Positions 1 to 9,185 of a stretch of DNA of 64,000 bases are shown here, piece by piece. Positions within the stretch are counted from its first letter, which is position 1; every line of letters starts with the position of its first letter. The stretch is from JALORV01 sp963780715. Its GTDB lineage: Bacteria > Pseudomonadota > Gammaproteobacteria > Burkholderiales > Burkholderiaceae_F. The stretch is taken from the NCBI GenBank assembly GCA_963780715.1, contig CAWADK010000017.1, positions 62,001 through 126,000 on the forward strand, written 5' to 3'. Made by a program: the position numbers and the translations under genes. The notes beneath the pieces are model-generated. The model made no database searches, was not told where the DNA came from, and saw nothing but the letters and a program-made list of their open reading frames with translations.

Positions 1-1
1 C

Positions 2-679
2 CGTACGACTGGACAGTTCGTGTTCCACCCGGGCCCGATCTTCACCGAAGTCCTGCTGGCCGACGAGATCAACCGCGCCAGCCCGAAGACGCAGAGCGCC
101 CTGCTGGAAGCGATGGAAGAGAGTCAGGTGTCGGTTGACGGTCAGTCGCGACCGCTGCCGCAGCCTTTCTTCGTCATTGCGACCCAGAATCCGTTCTCGC
201 AGGTAGGCACGTTCCCGCTGCCGGAGTCGCAGCTCGACCGCTTTCTGATGTGCATCAGCCTTGGCTACCCGGATCGCGCCGCCGAGCGCGCCCTGCTTTC
301 CGGCGAGGCGCGGCGCGACATGCTCAAGACGCTCGCGGCTGTCGCGCGGCCGGCGGACCTGGTCAGTGCGCAGGTGGAAGTGAAGAAGGTCTTCGTGTCA
401 TCGGCCTTGCTGGACTACGTACAGGCGCTGATGGGACACACCCGCGCGTCGGGCAAGTACGCCGAGGGACTGTCGCCGCGCGGCGGTTTGGCGCTGCTGG
501 CCGCGGCGCGGGCCTGGGCCTGGCTGGACGGACGCAATCACGTGATTCCCGAAGATGTTCAGAACGTCATGCCTGCGGTGGCCGGTCACCGCCTGCATGC
601 CGTCAGCCGCGACAGCGGCCGCGCATTGCACGGCAAGGAACTCGTCAGCCAGTTGATCGGCGCCGTCCCGGTGCCGTGA
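2..679 (+). CDS. MoxR-family AAA+ ATPase, 3' part only
   Basis: The window opens inside this gene, so the N-terminal part with Walker A is missing and only about 225 residues are visible. What remains has a Walker B region (VLLADEINRASPKTQSALLE), a sensor-1 type strand (FFVIATQNP) and a sensor-2 arginine region (LSPRGGLALL), followed by the small helical lid domain. This order is typical of MoxR/RavA-like AAA+ proteins, which are thought to act as chaperones in maturation of multi-protein or cell-envelope complexes. It is followed 31 bases later by a DUF58 gene and then a TgpA-type transglutaminase, the usual MoxR-DUF58-transglutaminase cluster. The specific client is unknown. Confidence 0.9.
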   Translation, partial: RTTGQFVFHPGPIFTEVLLADEINRASPKTQSALLEAMEESQVSVDGQSRPLPQPFFVIATQNPFSQVGTFPLPESQLDRFLMCISLGYPDRAAERALLSGEARRDMLKTLAAVARPADLVSAQVEVKKVFVSSALLDYVQALMGHTRASGKYAEGLSPRGGLALLAAARAWAWLDGRNHVIPEDVQNVMPAVAGHRLHAVSRDSGRALHGKELVSQLIGAVPVP

Positions 680-710
680 GCGTCATCAGCGGCAACATGG
701 GACTCAGCCG

Positions 711-1724
711 ATGAGCGTCACGGCACATCCGCTGACCGTTCGCATCGGCCAATGGATCGCCGGTCGCCACGGACCCGAGTCCGGGGACGTGCTGCTCGAT
801 CGACGCCGGGTCTACATCCTGCCGACCACACCCGGACTGGTCTTCGGCGCCGCGATCCTCGTGCTGCTGATCGGCTCCATCAACTACGACCTGCAGCTGG
901 GCTACGTGCTGACCTTCCTGGTCGCCAGCATGGCGATCGTCGGCATGCACACGACGCACTCCAACCTCGCGCAGCTCGTGCTGCGCGGGATCCGCGCCGA
1001 TCCCGTCTTTGCAGGCGACGTTGCCATCTTCGAGGTGACGGCGACCAACCCGACGACGGTCGACCGCTTCGCCCTTCGCTTTGCATTCATCGATCCCACG
1101 ACGGCGCCGCGCCGGTTCCCGCTGCTGATGAGGCACCCGCGCACCGCGCTCACGGTGTCGATCGAGGTCCCGGCACGTGGCGATCGGAACGTCGGCGTGC
1201 CACTGCCCGCACCCCAGCGTGGCCGCCTGCCCGCACCGCGCATCGTCATCGAGTCCCGCTTTCCGTTCGGACTGTGGCGCGCCTGGGCCTACCTGACCCC
1301 TGCCTTGAGCGCGATGGTCTATCCGAAGCCGGAGGTCGATGCTCCGCCCCTGCCGCTGACCGGCACGGGAGGGGGCGACGGCGTCGGACTCACATCCTCG
1401 GGCGACGATTTCGCGGGCGTGCGTCCCTACAGTCCGGGTGACCCGCAGAAAATGATCGCGTGGCGATTGGCCGCACGTTCGGACGAGTTGTCGGTCAAGC
1501 AATTCGAGGCAGAGGGCGGTGGCGAACTGCTGCTCGACTTCGAAAGCCTGCCGCGAAACCTGGACGTGGAACAGAAGCTGTCCCGGCTGACGCGCTGGGT
1601 GCTGGACGCGGATGCGGCCCACGCTCGCTACGGATTGCGGTTGCCCGGCACGATGGTGTTCGCCGGATCGGGCCCGCAGCATCGTGAGAAGTGCCTCACG
1701 GCGCTCGCGCTGCATCGAGGCTGA
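711..1724 (+). CDS. DUF58 domain-containing membrane-anchored protein
   Basis: A 337-residue protein. Two hydrophobic segments near residues 40-80 suggest an N-terminal membrane hairpin, followed by a periplasmic-like beta-rich part and then the DUF58 core. The core motif is seen as SGDDFAGVRPYSPGDP followed by MIAWRLAARS, matching the family pattern of SGxEFxGxRxYxxGDxxRxIxW. DUF58 proteins (some with a von Willebrand A-like fold) are encoded next to MoxR ATPases and are presumed partners of them. The stop codon is one base before the ATG of the transglutaminase gene, so translational coupling is likely. Biochemical function is not established for the family. Confidence 0.9.
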   Translation: MSVTAHPLTVRIGQWIAGRHGPESGDVLLDRRRVYILPTTPGLVFGAAILVLLIGSINYDLQLGYVLTFLVASMAIVGMHTTHSNLAQLVLRGIRADPVFAGDVAIFEVTATNPTTVDRFALRFAFIDPTTAPRRFPLLMRHPRTALTVSIEVPARGDRNVGVPLPAPQRGRLPAPRIVIESRFPFGLWRAWAYLTPALSAMVYPKPEVDAPPLPLTGTGGGDGVGLTSSGDDFAGVRPYSPGDPQKMIAWRLAARSDELSVKQFEAEGGGELLLDFESLPRNLDVEQKLSRLTRWVLDADAAHARYGLRLPGTMVFAGSGPQHREKCLTALALHRG

Positions 1725-1725
1725 G

Positions 1726-3828
1726 ATGACGACGGCATCGGCAGGCGCACAGGGATACGCCACGCTCCAGCGCTGGCTGGCACCCGTTGCACGTGTCTTC
1801 GGGCCACAGACGTCGAGTGCGGCGCGCGAGCGGCGCGACACGCTGGTACTGCTGGCCGCGGTGACGCTGGTCGTGGTGCCCCACTTCGAACATCTGCCCT
1901 GGTGGGCGACGGCGGTCGTCGTGCTGCTGCTCGTCTGGCGCATCTGGCTGACGATCACGCAGCGCTCGTTGCCGGGACGCTTCATCATGGTGCCGCTGCT
2001 GCTCGCGGCCGGCGGCGCCGTCTACATCCAGCATCGAACGCTGGCGGGTCAGGAAGCCGGCGTCACCTTCCTGCTGCTGCTGATGGCGCTGAAGCTGCTC
2101 GAGATGCGCGCGCGGCGCGACATCTTCGTCGTGATCTTCCTGTCGTTTTTCATCCTGCTGACCCAGTTCCTGTACGGACAGGGCCTGCCGGTCGCGGCGA
2201 TGACTGTCGCCGCCGTCATCGCTCTCTTTTTCGTTCTGGTCAGCGTCAACCTGGACGAGGTCGACCTGCCGGCCGCCCGCAAGCTGCGACTGGTCGGACT
2301 CACTCTGGCCAAGGCCCTTCCGCTGACGGTGGCGCTGTTCATGCTGTTTCCGCGCTTTTCCGGTCCGCTGTGGGGCATGCCGGGGGAGTCCGGCCGCGGC
2401 AGGACGGGGCTCTCGGATTCGATGTCGCCCGGGTCGATCAGTCGCCTGCTCGATTCCGACGAGATCGCGTTTCGCGTCAGCTTCGACAACGCCGTGCCCG
2501 GCAAGGACAAGCTCTACTGGCGGGGCCCGGTCTTCGGGACCTACACCGGCCGGACCTGGTTGCCGTTGGCCAATCGCACGTTTCCGGCGGCCGATCCCGC
2601 GATCGAGCCCGATCGCCGCTCCGCGGTGACCTATTCGGTGACACTCGAGCCGCACAAGCGCGACTGGCTGTTCGCGCTCGAAGCCCTGGGACGACTGCCC
2701 ACACTGCCGCAATTTGAGGCGCGGCTGACACCCGACATGCGCCTGCTGGCGAACGGCCTGATCACGAATCGCATGCGCTACGACGCGACGTCCTACACGT
2801 CCTATCGGCTCGACGCGAATCTCAGCCCGCAGCAGTTGCAGGACTGGCTGGTGCTGCCGGCCGGTTTCAACCCGCGCACCGTGCAGTTCGCGCAGGAATT
2901 GCGGGATCAGGTTCTGGCTGGCGTTTCAACCGAGCGTCGCACGCAGGATGTCCAGCTTGTCAACGCGGTGCTGGAGCACTTCCGGCGAGGCGGCTACGGC
3001 TACACGCTGGAGCCGCCGGCGCTGGGACGCAACTCGATCGACGAGTTCCTGTTCGACACCCGGCTCGGCTTCTGCGAGCACTACGCCTCGGCCTTCGTAT
3101 TCTTGATGCGGTTGCTGGAGGTGCCGGCGCGCGTTGTGACCGGTTACCAGGGCGGTGAGCAGAACCCGGTCGATGGCTTCATGACCGTGCGGCAGTCCGA
3201 TGCGCACGCCTGGGCTGAAGTCTGGCTGCAGGGCCAGGGCTGGGTCCGCATCGATCCGACCTCCGTGGTGGCACCGGTGCGCATACAGGGCGGAGCGGGT
3301 GAAGTCGCGCGCCAGGCCGGCCGGGGATCCACGGCTACTGGCACCGATGTGCCTTGGCTGCGCTCGCTGCGCTACAACTGGGAAGCGGTGGAAAACAGCT
3401 GGAACCAGTGGGTGCTGACCTATTCGATGGAGCGGCAGCAGGCGCTGGTCGAGCGACTGGGTCTCGCACCCAGGCTGGAAAGTGTGATCTTGCTGCTGGC
3501 GCTCATCATGAGCGTATTGCTCGCGTGGCTCGCGTTCGTTTCACTGCGACCGCGACTCGTGCGCGATCCGTTGGGTGCGTCCTTCCAGTTGCTGCGCGAG
3601 CGGCTCGAACGTGCCGGCGTGGCCGCCTCCGCTTCCTGCGGACCACGTGAACTCTATGGACGGACGCGGCGCGCACTCGTCGAAGACGACGTAAAGCTGG
3701 CGCGTCGTCTGCTGTCCCGCTACGAACAGCTTCGCTATGGACCGGCCTCGGCCAGTGCAACGCGCGCCGACGTCCGTGCGCTGCGCCGTGAGATCCGGGC
3801 CTTCCGGCCCCGTCCGAACCCGCTGTGA
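1726..3828 (+). CDS. tgpA: TgpA-like membrane transglutaminase (DUF3488/TGc/DUF4129)
   Basis: A 700-residue polytopic membrane protein. The N-terminal ~230 residues hold about six membrane segments (DUF3488 type). A periplasmic transglutaminase-like domain follows with an intact Cys-His-Asp triad: Cys450 in GFCEHYA, His494 in DAHAWAEVW and Asp510 in RIDPT. A further membrane helix lies near residues 585-610, then a cytoplasmic DUF4129-like tail. Members of the family (Pseudomonas TgpA) are envelope enzymes needed for viability in some species; the natural substrate is unknown. The ATG sits one base after the DUF58 stop and the gene ends by overlapping the next gene's GTG (GTGA), so the cluster looks co-translated. 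Confidence 0.92.
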   Translation: MTTASAGAQGYATLQRWLAPVARVFGPQTSSAARERRDTLVLLAAVTLVVVPHFEHLPWWATAVVVLLLVWRIWLTITQRSLPGRFIMVPLLLAAGGAVYIQHRTLAGQEAGVTFLLLLMALKLLEMRARRDIFVVIFLSFFILLTQFLYGQGLPVAAMTVAAVIALFFVLVSVNLDEVDLPAARKLRLVGLTLAKALPLTVALFMLFPRFSGPLWGMPGESGRGRTGLSDSMSPGSISRLLDSDEIAFRVSFDNAVPGKDKLYWRGPVFGTYTGRTWLPLANRTFPAADPAIEPDRRSAVTYSVTLEPHKRDWLFALEALGRLPTLPQFEARLTPDMRLLANGLITNRMRYDATSYTSYRLDANLSPQQLQDWLVLPAGFNPRTVQFAQELRDQVLAGVSTERRTQDVQLVNAVLEHFRRGGYGYTLEPPALGRNSIDEFLFDTRLGFCEHYASAFVFLMRLLEVPARVVTGYQGGEQNPVDGFMTVRQSDAHAWAEVWLQGQGWVRIDPTSVVAPVRIQGGAGEVARQAGRGSTATGTDVPWLRSLRYNWEAVENSWNQWVLTYSMERQQALVERLGLAPRLESVILLLALIMSVLLAWLAFVSLRPRLVRDPLGASFQLLRERLERAGVAASASCGPRELYGRTRRALVEDDVKLARRLLSRYEQLRYGPASASATRADVRALRREIRAFRPRPNPL

Positions 3829-4839
3829 CGCGCGACCGCCGGGCATTCCTCGTCGCGCTCGCCGCGCTCGCCGTCGCTGCACCGGCACACGCGCGCAGCC
3901 CGTACCTTGGGCGCCCCGAAGTACAGCAGTTCGTCGACGAAGTGGCCGCGTCGCACGGATTCGACCGCGCTCGACTCGAGCGGTGGCTGCGCGAGGCGCG
4001 CTACTCCGCCAGTGTCGAACGACTGATGCAGCCGCCGATTCCGTTTGGCCAGCGCAACTGGCTGGAATACCGCCAGCGCTACCTGGAGCCCGCGCGTATC
4101 CAGGCCGGCTTGGACTTCTGGGAAGCCCATCGCGCGGCACTGGCACGCGCCGAGGAGCAATTTGGCGTCCCCGCCGAGATCATCGTCGCAGTCATTGGAG
4201 TCGAGACCTACTTCGGGCGCATCACCGGCAACTTCCGGACCCTCGACGTCTTCACGACACTGACGTTTGACTACCTGCGCCGCGCCGACTTCTATCGTGT
4301 CGAGTTCGTCGAATTCCTGCTGCTCGCCCGCGAGCAGCGGCGCGATCCGGTGTCCTACCGCGGTTCATTCGCCGGCGCGATCGGCCTGCCGCAGTTCATG
4401 CCGGGTTCCATCCGGCGCTGGGGCGTGGACTTCGACGGCGACGGCAGGATCGATCTGCTCTCGAGCCCGACGGACGCGATCGGCTCGGTAGCGAATTTCC
4501 TCGTCGGTCACGGCTGGCAGCGCGACCTGCCGATCGTATTCGCGGCCGAGGCCGACGAAAGCATCGTCGATGCACTCGGTCGCGGCATTGAGGCGCAGAC
4601 GACATGGTCCGCGGCGCTGTCGGCCGGCGTGTCCACCGAGGCCCTGCTGCCGCTCGACACGGCGGTGATCGTCATCGACCTGCCGCTGGTGGACAGCAAC
4701 GGCCAGCCGGCGTCGCGCCTACCGGGTCGGCACGGTGAACTTCAGCGCGATCCTGCACTACAACCGCAGCTACTTCTACGCCACCGCCGTCACCGAGCTG
4801 GCCGCTGCGGTGCGCGAACGCATGGTGCTCGACCGCTGA
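3825..4839 (+). CDS. mltB: lytic murein transglycosylase B, interrupted by one frameshift
   Basis: Membrane-bound/periplasmic lytic transglycosylase B family, which cleaves the MurNAc-GlcNAc bond of peptidoglycan with formation of 1,6-anhydroMurNAc. The protein starts with GTG overlapping the previous stop, has an N-terminal signal peptide (cut after AHA near residue 23) and the catalytic glutamate Glu127 in VIGVETYFGR. The reading frame changes near 4717-4720: upstream reads DSNGQPAS, and the C-terminal family block (YRVGTVNFSAILHYNRSYF) is in the +1 frame, ending at TGA 4837-4839. Removing one C restores a ~337-residue enzyme of normal length. Read literally, the first frame runs on to 4952 with an unrelated tail. 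I treat it as an intact gene with a sequence error. Confidence 0.85.
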
Positions 4840-4855
4840 GCGGCGCGCGTGGTGA

Positions 4856-5507
4856 TCATCCCCCGGCGTCCGGCTGTTTCGACGGCTGGGCGTCGATGAA
4901 GGCCGCAAGCTCCATGCAGTGGTCGAAGATGCGCATGAGCGTCGGCACGTGATCGAGCCTGCAGTCGAAGCGACGCGCGTTGAAGATCTGCGGCACCAGC
5001 ACGATGTCCGCCAGCGTGACCCGGTCGCCCAGCACATGGCGCCCAGCGCGGCCTTCGGCCACCACGCGCGCCTCCAGTGCGGCTAGGCCCATGCTCGACC
5101 CAGTGCCGGTACCAGGCGTTCTTCGCGTCTTCGCTCGCGCCGAGCTCATGCACCAGGTAGCGCAGCACTCGCAGGTTGTTGAGCGGATGAATCTCGCAGG
5201 CGATGCCGAGCGCGAACGCGCGCACGTAGGCTCGTTCCAGCGCGTCACGCGGAAGGAGCGGTGGCTCGGGGTGGGTCTCATCAAGGTATTCAATGATCGC
5301 CAGCGATTGCGTCAGCACGCGGCCGTCGTCGTCGAGCACCGGGATCAGCGCATCCGGGTTGAGCGCCCGGAAGGTCGGGATGAACTGCTGGCCGCCGTCC
5401 TTCGTCAGGTGCACGACCGCGTACTCGTAGGGCAGGCCCTTGAGGTTCAGCGCAATGCGGACCCGGAACGACGCCGAGCTGCGGAAGTAGTTGTAGAGCT
5501 TCATCAT
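4856..5507 (-). CDS. maiA: maleylacetoacetate/maleylpyruvate isomerase (zeta-class GST), one frameshift
   Basis: A zeta-class glutathione transferase that isomerises maleylacetoacetate or maleylpyruvate to the fumaryl form using glutathione. The N-terminal thioredoxin fold carries the active-site stretch YFRSSASFRVRIALNLKG, followed by the all-helical domain with NNLRVLRYLVHEL. The frame breaks near 5088-5090 after WYRHWVEHG; deleting one base of a C run gives the proper continuation GLAALEARVV and the C-terminal ADIVLVPQIFNARRF block, ending at 4856. Repaired length is about 217 residues, normal for the family. It is the last gene of the FAH-TRAP operon, which fits ring-cleavage product catabolism. 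Confidence 0.87.
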
Positions 5508-5516
5508 GTCGCCATC

Positions 5517-6836
5517 CTAGCGAACAAACTGCACGAGCCAGAGCGACAGGGCCGGGACGAAAAGCAGCAGCACGAGCCGCACCGAGTCGGCAGCCAGGAA
5601 CGCGACGACGCGCCGGTAGCCCTGCGCAATCGGTATGTCCCGCGCGAGCGCGCTGACCACATACATGTTGAGCCCCACGGGCGGCGCGATCAGTCCGATG
5701 TTGACGACGGTGAGCAGCAGGACGCCGAACCAGATCGCCTTGGCTTCGAGCGGCAGGCCGAACAGATCGAGCTGCATGACGGCCGGGAACACCACCGGCA
5801 GCGTCAGCAGCAGCATCGACAGTTCATCCATGACGCTGCCGAGCGCGATGTAGCCCAGCAGCACCAGGGCCAGGATCGCCAGCGGTGGCAGCGGCAGCGT
5901 GCCGATGAACTCCGCCGCGCGCGCCGGCATCTGCGTGAGCGCGAGTGCCCCATTGAGCATGTCGGCGCCCAGGAAGATCATGAAGATGACGCCCGACACT
6001 TCGGCGGTCCCGAGCAATGCAGACTTCACGCCGTTCAGCGTGAGCCGGCGTCGCAGCAGGCCGACGGCAGCCGTCAGCACGACGCCGATGGCCGCCGCTT
6101 CGGTGGCGGTAAACACGCCGCCGTAGATGCCTCCCAGCACCACGAGAAAAATTGCGAGCACAGGGACCACGCCGCCCAGCGCGGTCCAGCGCTGGCGCCA
6201 GGGCACGCGCGGTTCGGCGGGCCCGAGCGCCGGCCGCCACCGCATCAGCACCGCGATGGCGATGCAGTAGAGCAGCGCCGCGAGGAGGCCTGGCACCAGT
6301 GCCGCCGCGAACAGTTTGGCAATGTTCTGCTCCGCAATGATGGCGTAGAGCACCAGCACCACCGACGGCGGGATCAGGATGCCCAGCGTGCCCCCAGCCG
6401 CCAGCGCCGCCATCGCGAAGCCGCCGTCATACCGGTAACGCCGCATCTCCGGCAACGCCACCTGCGCGATCGTCGCTGCCGTGGCGACCGAAGAGCCGCA
6501 TACCGCGCCGAATGCCGCGCTGGCGAGCACCGCGGCCTGCGCCAGCCCGCCGCGCCAGTGACCGACAAAACTCGCCGCTGCGCGAAACAGCGCGCGCGAC
6601 AGGCCACCTTCGGTCGCGAGCTGTCCCATCAGCAGGAAGAGCGGGATGACCGACAGGTCGTAGATCGAGAACCGCGCAAAGACGATGCCCTTGAGATAGG
6701 CGAGCAGCGCTTCGCCGCCGGCGTAGACCGCGAAACCAGCGGCGCCGGGCACGAACATCGCCACCCAGATGGGCAGGCGCAGCGCCATCAGCGCCAGCAT
6801 CGTGCCGAAGAGCACGAGGGGACTCCACGCCGACAT
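5517..6836 (-). CDS. TRAP transporter large permease, DctM-like
   Basis: A 439-residue protein with about twelve hydrophobic helices and the family's Gly/Pro-rich loops (GSSVATAATIAQVALPEM, GGTLGILIPPSVVLVLYAI, IGLIAPPVGLNMYVV). This is the membrane subunit that carries substrate across the inner membrane by Na+ or H+ symport in tripartite ATP-independent periplasmic transporters. The ATG at 6836 shares one base with the stop of the small permease gene upstream, which argues for this start and for coupling. Its 3' end is ten bases from the isomerase gene. Confidence 0.93.
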   Translation of the reverse strand: MSAWSPLVLFGTMLALMALRLPIWVAMFVPGAAGFAVYAGGEALLAYLKGIVFARFSIYDLSVIPLFLLMGQLATEGGLSRALFRAAASFVGHWRGGLAQAAVLASAAFGAVCGSSVATAATIAQVALPEMRRYRYDGGFAMAALAAGGTLGILIPPSVVLVLYAIIAEQNIAKLFAAALVPGLLAALLYCIAIAVLMRWRPALGPAEPRVPWRQRWTALGGVVPVLAIFLVVLGGIYGGVFTATEAAAIGVVLTAAVGLLRRRLTLNGVKSALLGTAEVSGVIFMIFLGADMLNGALALTQMPARAAEFIGTLPLPPLAILALVLLGYIALGSVMDELSMLLLTLPVVFPAVMQLDLFGLPLEAKAIWFGVLLLTVVNIGLIAPPVGLNMYVVSALARDIPIAQGYRRVVAFLAADSVRLVLLLFVPALSLWLVQFVR

Positions 6837-7312
6837 CAGGCGTTGGCCTCGGTTCGTGCGGCGCGAAGCCGCAACAGTGCAATGAGGGCCGCGAGCGCGA
6901 GCGACGGCACCATTGGCGCATAGGCGAGCCACAACGGAACGCCCAGCACCATCGAGGTCTCGGCAGCCGCGCGCAGGCTTTCGACCCCCCATGCGGCTCG
7001 CGCGGCCAGCAGCGCGAGAACGGCCGCGGCGACGACATGGGCGAATGCATCGAGCCAGCGATGCAGCACTGCTCCCGATCGGACGGTGAAGATGTCGACG
7101 ATCAGGTGGCTGCCGTGCAGCTGACAGTACGGAAGAAAGAGCGCCAGTGCGCTGGCCGTGCCGAGCTGGACCAGTTCAACATCACCGGGAATCGGAGTGG
7201 CGAAGGCCCAGCGGCCGACCACCGACACCACGGTTAACCCGGCAACCAGCGCCACGATGACTCCGCCGAGCAGCGCGAATGCGGTTGCTGCCGCGCTGAG
7301 CGCGCGCCGCAT
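6836..7312 (-). CDS. TRAP transporter small permease, DctQ-like
   Basis: A 158-residue protein with four predicted membrane helices (approx. residues 10-32, 45-62, 88-110 and 126-148), the size and topology of the TRAP small subunit that pairs with DctM. Sequence in this family is poorly conserved, so the call rests on size, hydrophobicity and its position between the binding-protein gene (2 bases upstream) and the large permease (1-base overlap). Confidence 0.88.
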   Translation of the reverse strand: MRRALSAAATAFALLGGVIVALVAGLTVVSVVGRWAFATPIPGDVELVQLGTASALALFLPYCQLHGSHLIVDIFTVRSGAVLHRWLDAFAHVVAAAVLALLAARAAWGVESLRAAAETSMVLGVPLWLAYAPMVPSLALAALIALLRLRAARTEANA

Positions 7313-7314
7313 GG

Positions 7315-8400
7315 CTATTTGGTGGCCCGGTCGCGCAGCGGAGCCACGTTGGTCGCGGCGCTGCGCGCCAGCAGTGCCCGCGCATCGGCCAGCAGCACGT
7401 CGCCGTCGATCTGGCGCCGCTTCATGTCGGCGACCCAGTCGACGAGTACCGGCTGCGCGGCACGCTGCCAGTTCGCCAGTTCCGCCGCCGGCACGACGAT
7501 GACCGTATTGCCGCGATCCTGCGCGAGCTTGCGTGCCGGCGCCTTCTGCTGCTCCCAGAGGCGCCCGGCCTGGGTCGACAGCTCCTGCCCGGAGTTACGG
7601 TCGATGACTGCCTTGAGCTCCGGCGGCAGGCGATCGTAGGTCTTCGGATTCATCGCCAGGAGGAACACCGCCGTGTACAGCGCCGGAACATTGGGGTCCG
7701 TCTCGGTGTGAAAGCGCGCAACCTCGTGCACCTTGACGGCCGGCACGACCTCCCACGGCACGACCGCGCCGTCGAGCACGCCCTTGTTCATCGCGTCGGC
7801 CAGCGCCGTCACCGGCATCGAGACCGGAGAGGCACCGAGCGCGGCCAGCAACTTGTTGGTCTGGCGCGTCGGCGCACGCAGCTTCATGCCGCGGAAGTCG
7901 TCGAGCGTGCGCACCGGACGCTCGCGCGTGTGCAGGTAACCGGCGTCGTGGACATGGACGGCCAGTGGCCGCACATCGCGAAATTCGCTGCGGCCGTGCT
8001 TCTCGTAGAACTGCCACGCGGCGCGCGAGGCGGATTCGGCATCGGCAATCATGAAGGGCAACTCGAACACTTCCATCGCAGGAAAACGACCCGCGTTGTA
8101 CCCGGGCAGCGTCCAGACGATGTCGACCACACCGTCGCGCACCTGGTCGTAGAGCTGTGGCGCCGTGCCGCCGAGCTGCATCGATGGAAAGATCTGGCAC
8201 TTCAGGCGACCCGATGACTCCGCCTCGATCTTCGCGCACCAGGGCACGATCAGCTTGGCATGCGTCGTCGAGCCGGGCGGCAGGAAGTGATGGACCTTCA
8301 ACGTGGTGACGGACTGCGCCTGCGCCGGCGTCACGGCCCACGTCAGCAGGCAGCCGACGACCCAGACGATGCAGTCGATCGTGCTGCGACCCGACTTCAT
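7315..8400 (-). CDS. TRAP transporter substrate-binding protein, DctP-like
   Basis: A 361-residue periplasmic solute-binding protein with an N-terminal signal peptide ending in PAQAQS near residue 29. DctP-type signatures include LKVHHFLPPGSTTHAK near the mature N-terminus, VDIVWTLPGYNAGRFP, and the conserved FRGMKLRAPTR with the substrate carboxylate-binding arginine. The family binds organic acids. Since the operon encodes an FAH-type hydrolase and a maleyl-isomerase, an aromatic acid or a ring-cleavage-related carboxylate is a reasonable ligand, but this is inference. The start ATG overlaps the stop of the FAH gene by ATGA. Confidence 0.92.
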   Translation of the reverse strand: MKSGRSTIDCIVWVVGCLLTWAVTPAQAQSVTTLKVHHFLPPGSTTHAKLIVPWCAKIEAESSGRLKCQIFPSMQLGGTAPQLYDQVRDGVVDIVWTLPGYNAGRFPAMEVFELPFMIADAESASRAAWQFYEKHGRSEFRDVRPLAVHVHDAGYLHTRERPVRTLDDFRGMKLRAPTRQTNKLLAALGASPVSMPVTALADAMNKGVLDGAVVPWEVVPAVKVHEVARFHTETDPNVPALYTAVFLLAMNPKTYDRLPPELKAVIDRNSGQELSTQAGRLWEQQKAPARKLAQDRGNTVIVVPAAELANWQRAAQPVLVDWVADMKRRQIDGDVLLADARALLARSAATNVAPLRDRATK

Positions 8401-9095
8401 TCGACGACCTTCACCTGCAGCGTCCCGAGACCGGCAATGCCACCCACCAGCACGTCACCCGGACTGACGGCACCGACGCCTTCTGGCGTACCCGTGTAAA
8501 TCAGGTCGCCCGGCACCAGCGTGAAGTACTTCGACAGATGGGCGATTGTTTCGCTGACGTTCCAGATCAGCTTCGCAACGTCGCTCGACTGCCGCTTCTG
8601 TCCGTTGACCTCGAGCCAGATCGCTGCGGCCGTGAGTTCGCCGGTCAGAGCGATCGGCTTCAGTGGCGAAATCGGAGCCGAGAAGTCGAAGCCTTTCGCG
8701 ACGTCCCATGGGCGGCCTTTGTCGCGCAGCGCGAACTGCAGGTCGCGGCGCGTCATGTCGAGTCCGACCGCATAGCCCCAGATGTGCGACGGCGCATCGG
8801 CCGGCGCGATGTTTCGTCCGGCCCGTCCGATGGCGACCACGAGCTCGATCTCATGATGCAGATTTGCCGTTTCGCCCGGATACGGCAGTTCGCCCGTCTT
8901 GCCGAAGGGAACCGGAAGCACGGCATCGGCCGGCTTCATGAAGAAGAACGGCGCTTCACGCTCCGAGAAGCCCATCTCCTTGGCGTGGTCGGCGTAGTTG
9001 CGGCCCACGCAATAGATGCGATGCACCGGGAACAGATCGGTCGAGCCATCGATCGGCACAACGGCCTGTGCCGGCGCTGCAAATGCATAGCCCAT
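8397..9095 (-). CDS. fumarylacetoacetate hydrolase-family protein (possible fumarylpyruvate hydrolase)
   Basis: A 232-residue FAH-fold enzyme. The metal-binding acidic residues are visible in HHEIELVVAIG and YAVGLDMTRRDLQ, and the family C-terminal block is DLIYTGTPEGVGAVSPGD. Small single-domain FAH proteins hydrolyse C-C bonds in acylpyruvates; examples are fumarylpyruvate hydrolase of the gentisate route and oxaloacetate decarboxylases. Co-transcription with a maleylpyruvate/maleylacetoacetate isomerase favours hydrolysis of fumarylpyruvate to fumarate and pyruvate. It is the first gene of the minus-strand operon. No ring-cleavage dioxygenase is in the window. Confidence 0.88.
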   Translation of the reverse strand: MGYAFAAPAQAVVPIDGSTDLFPVHRIYCVGRNYADHAKEMGFSEREAPFFFMKPADAVLPVPFGKTGELPYPGETANLHHEIELVVAIGRAGRNIAPADAPSHIWGYAVGLDMTRRDLQFALRDKGRPWDVAKGFDFSAPISPLKPIALTGELTAAAIWLEVNGQKRQSSDVAKLIWNVSETIAHLSKYFTLVPGDLIYTGTPEGVGAVSPGDVLVGGIAGLGTLQVKVVE

Positions 9096-9185
9096 GATGC
9101 ATGGCGCTCCGCTGGAAAAGGCGGCAAGCGTACTAGAACCGATCCCGCCTCCCCGGCTGGAACGCGCCGTGCGACCCGATCCGTC

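Noticed and set aside
4980..6923. 647-codon plus-strand frame opposite maiA and dctM
   Set aside because: Shadow frame: low-complexity Arg/Gln/Glu sequence from the complement of a membrane-protein gene.
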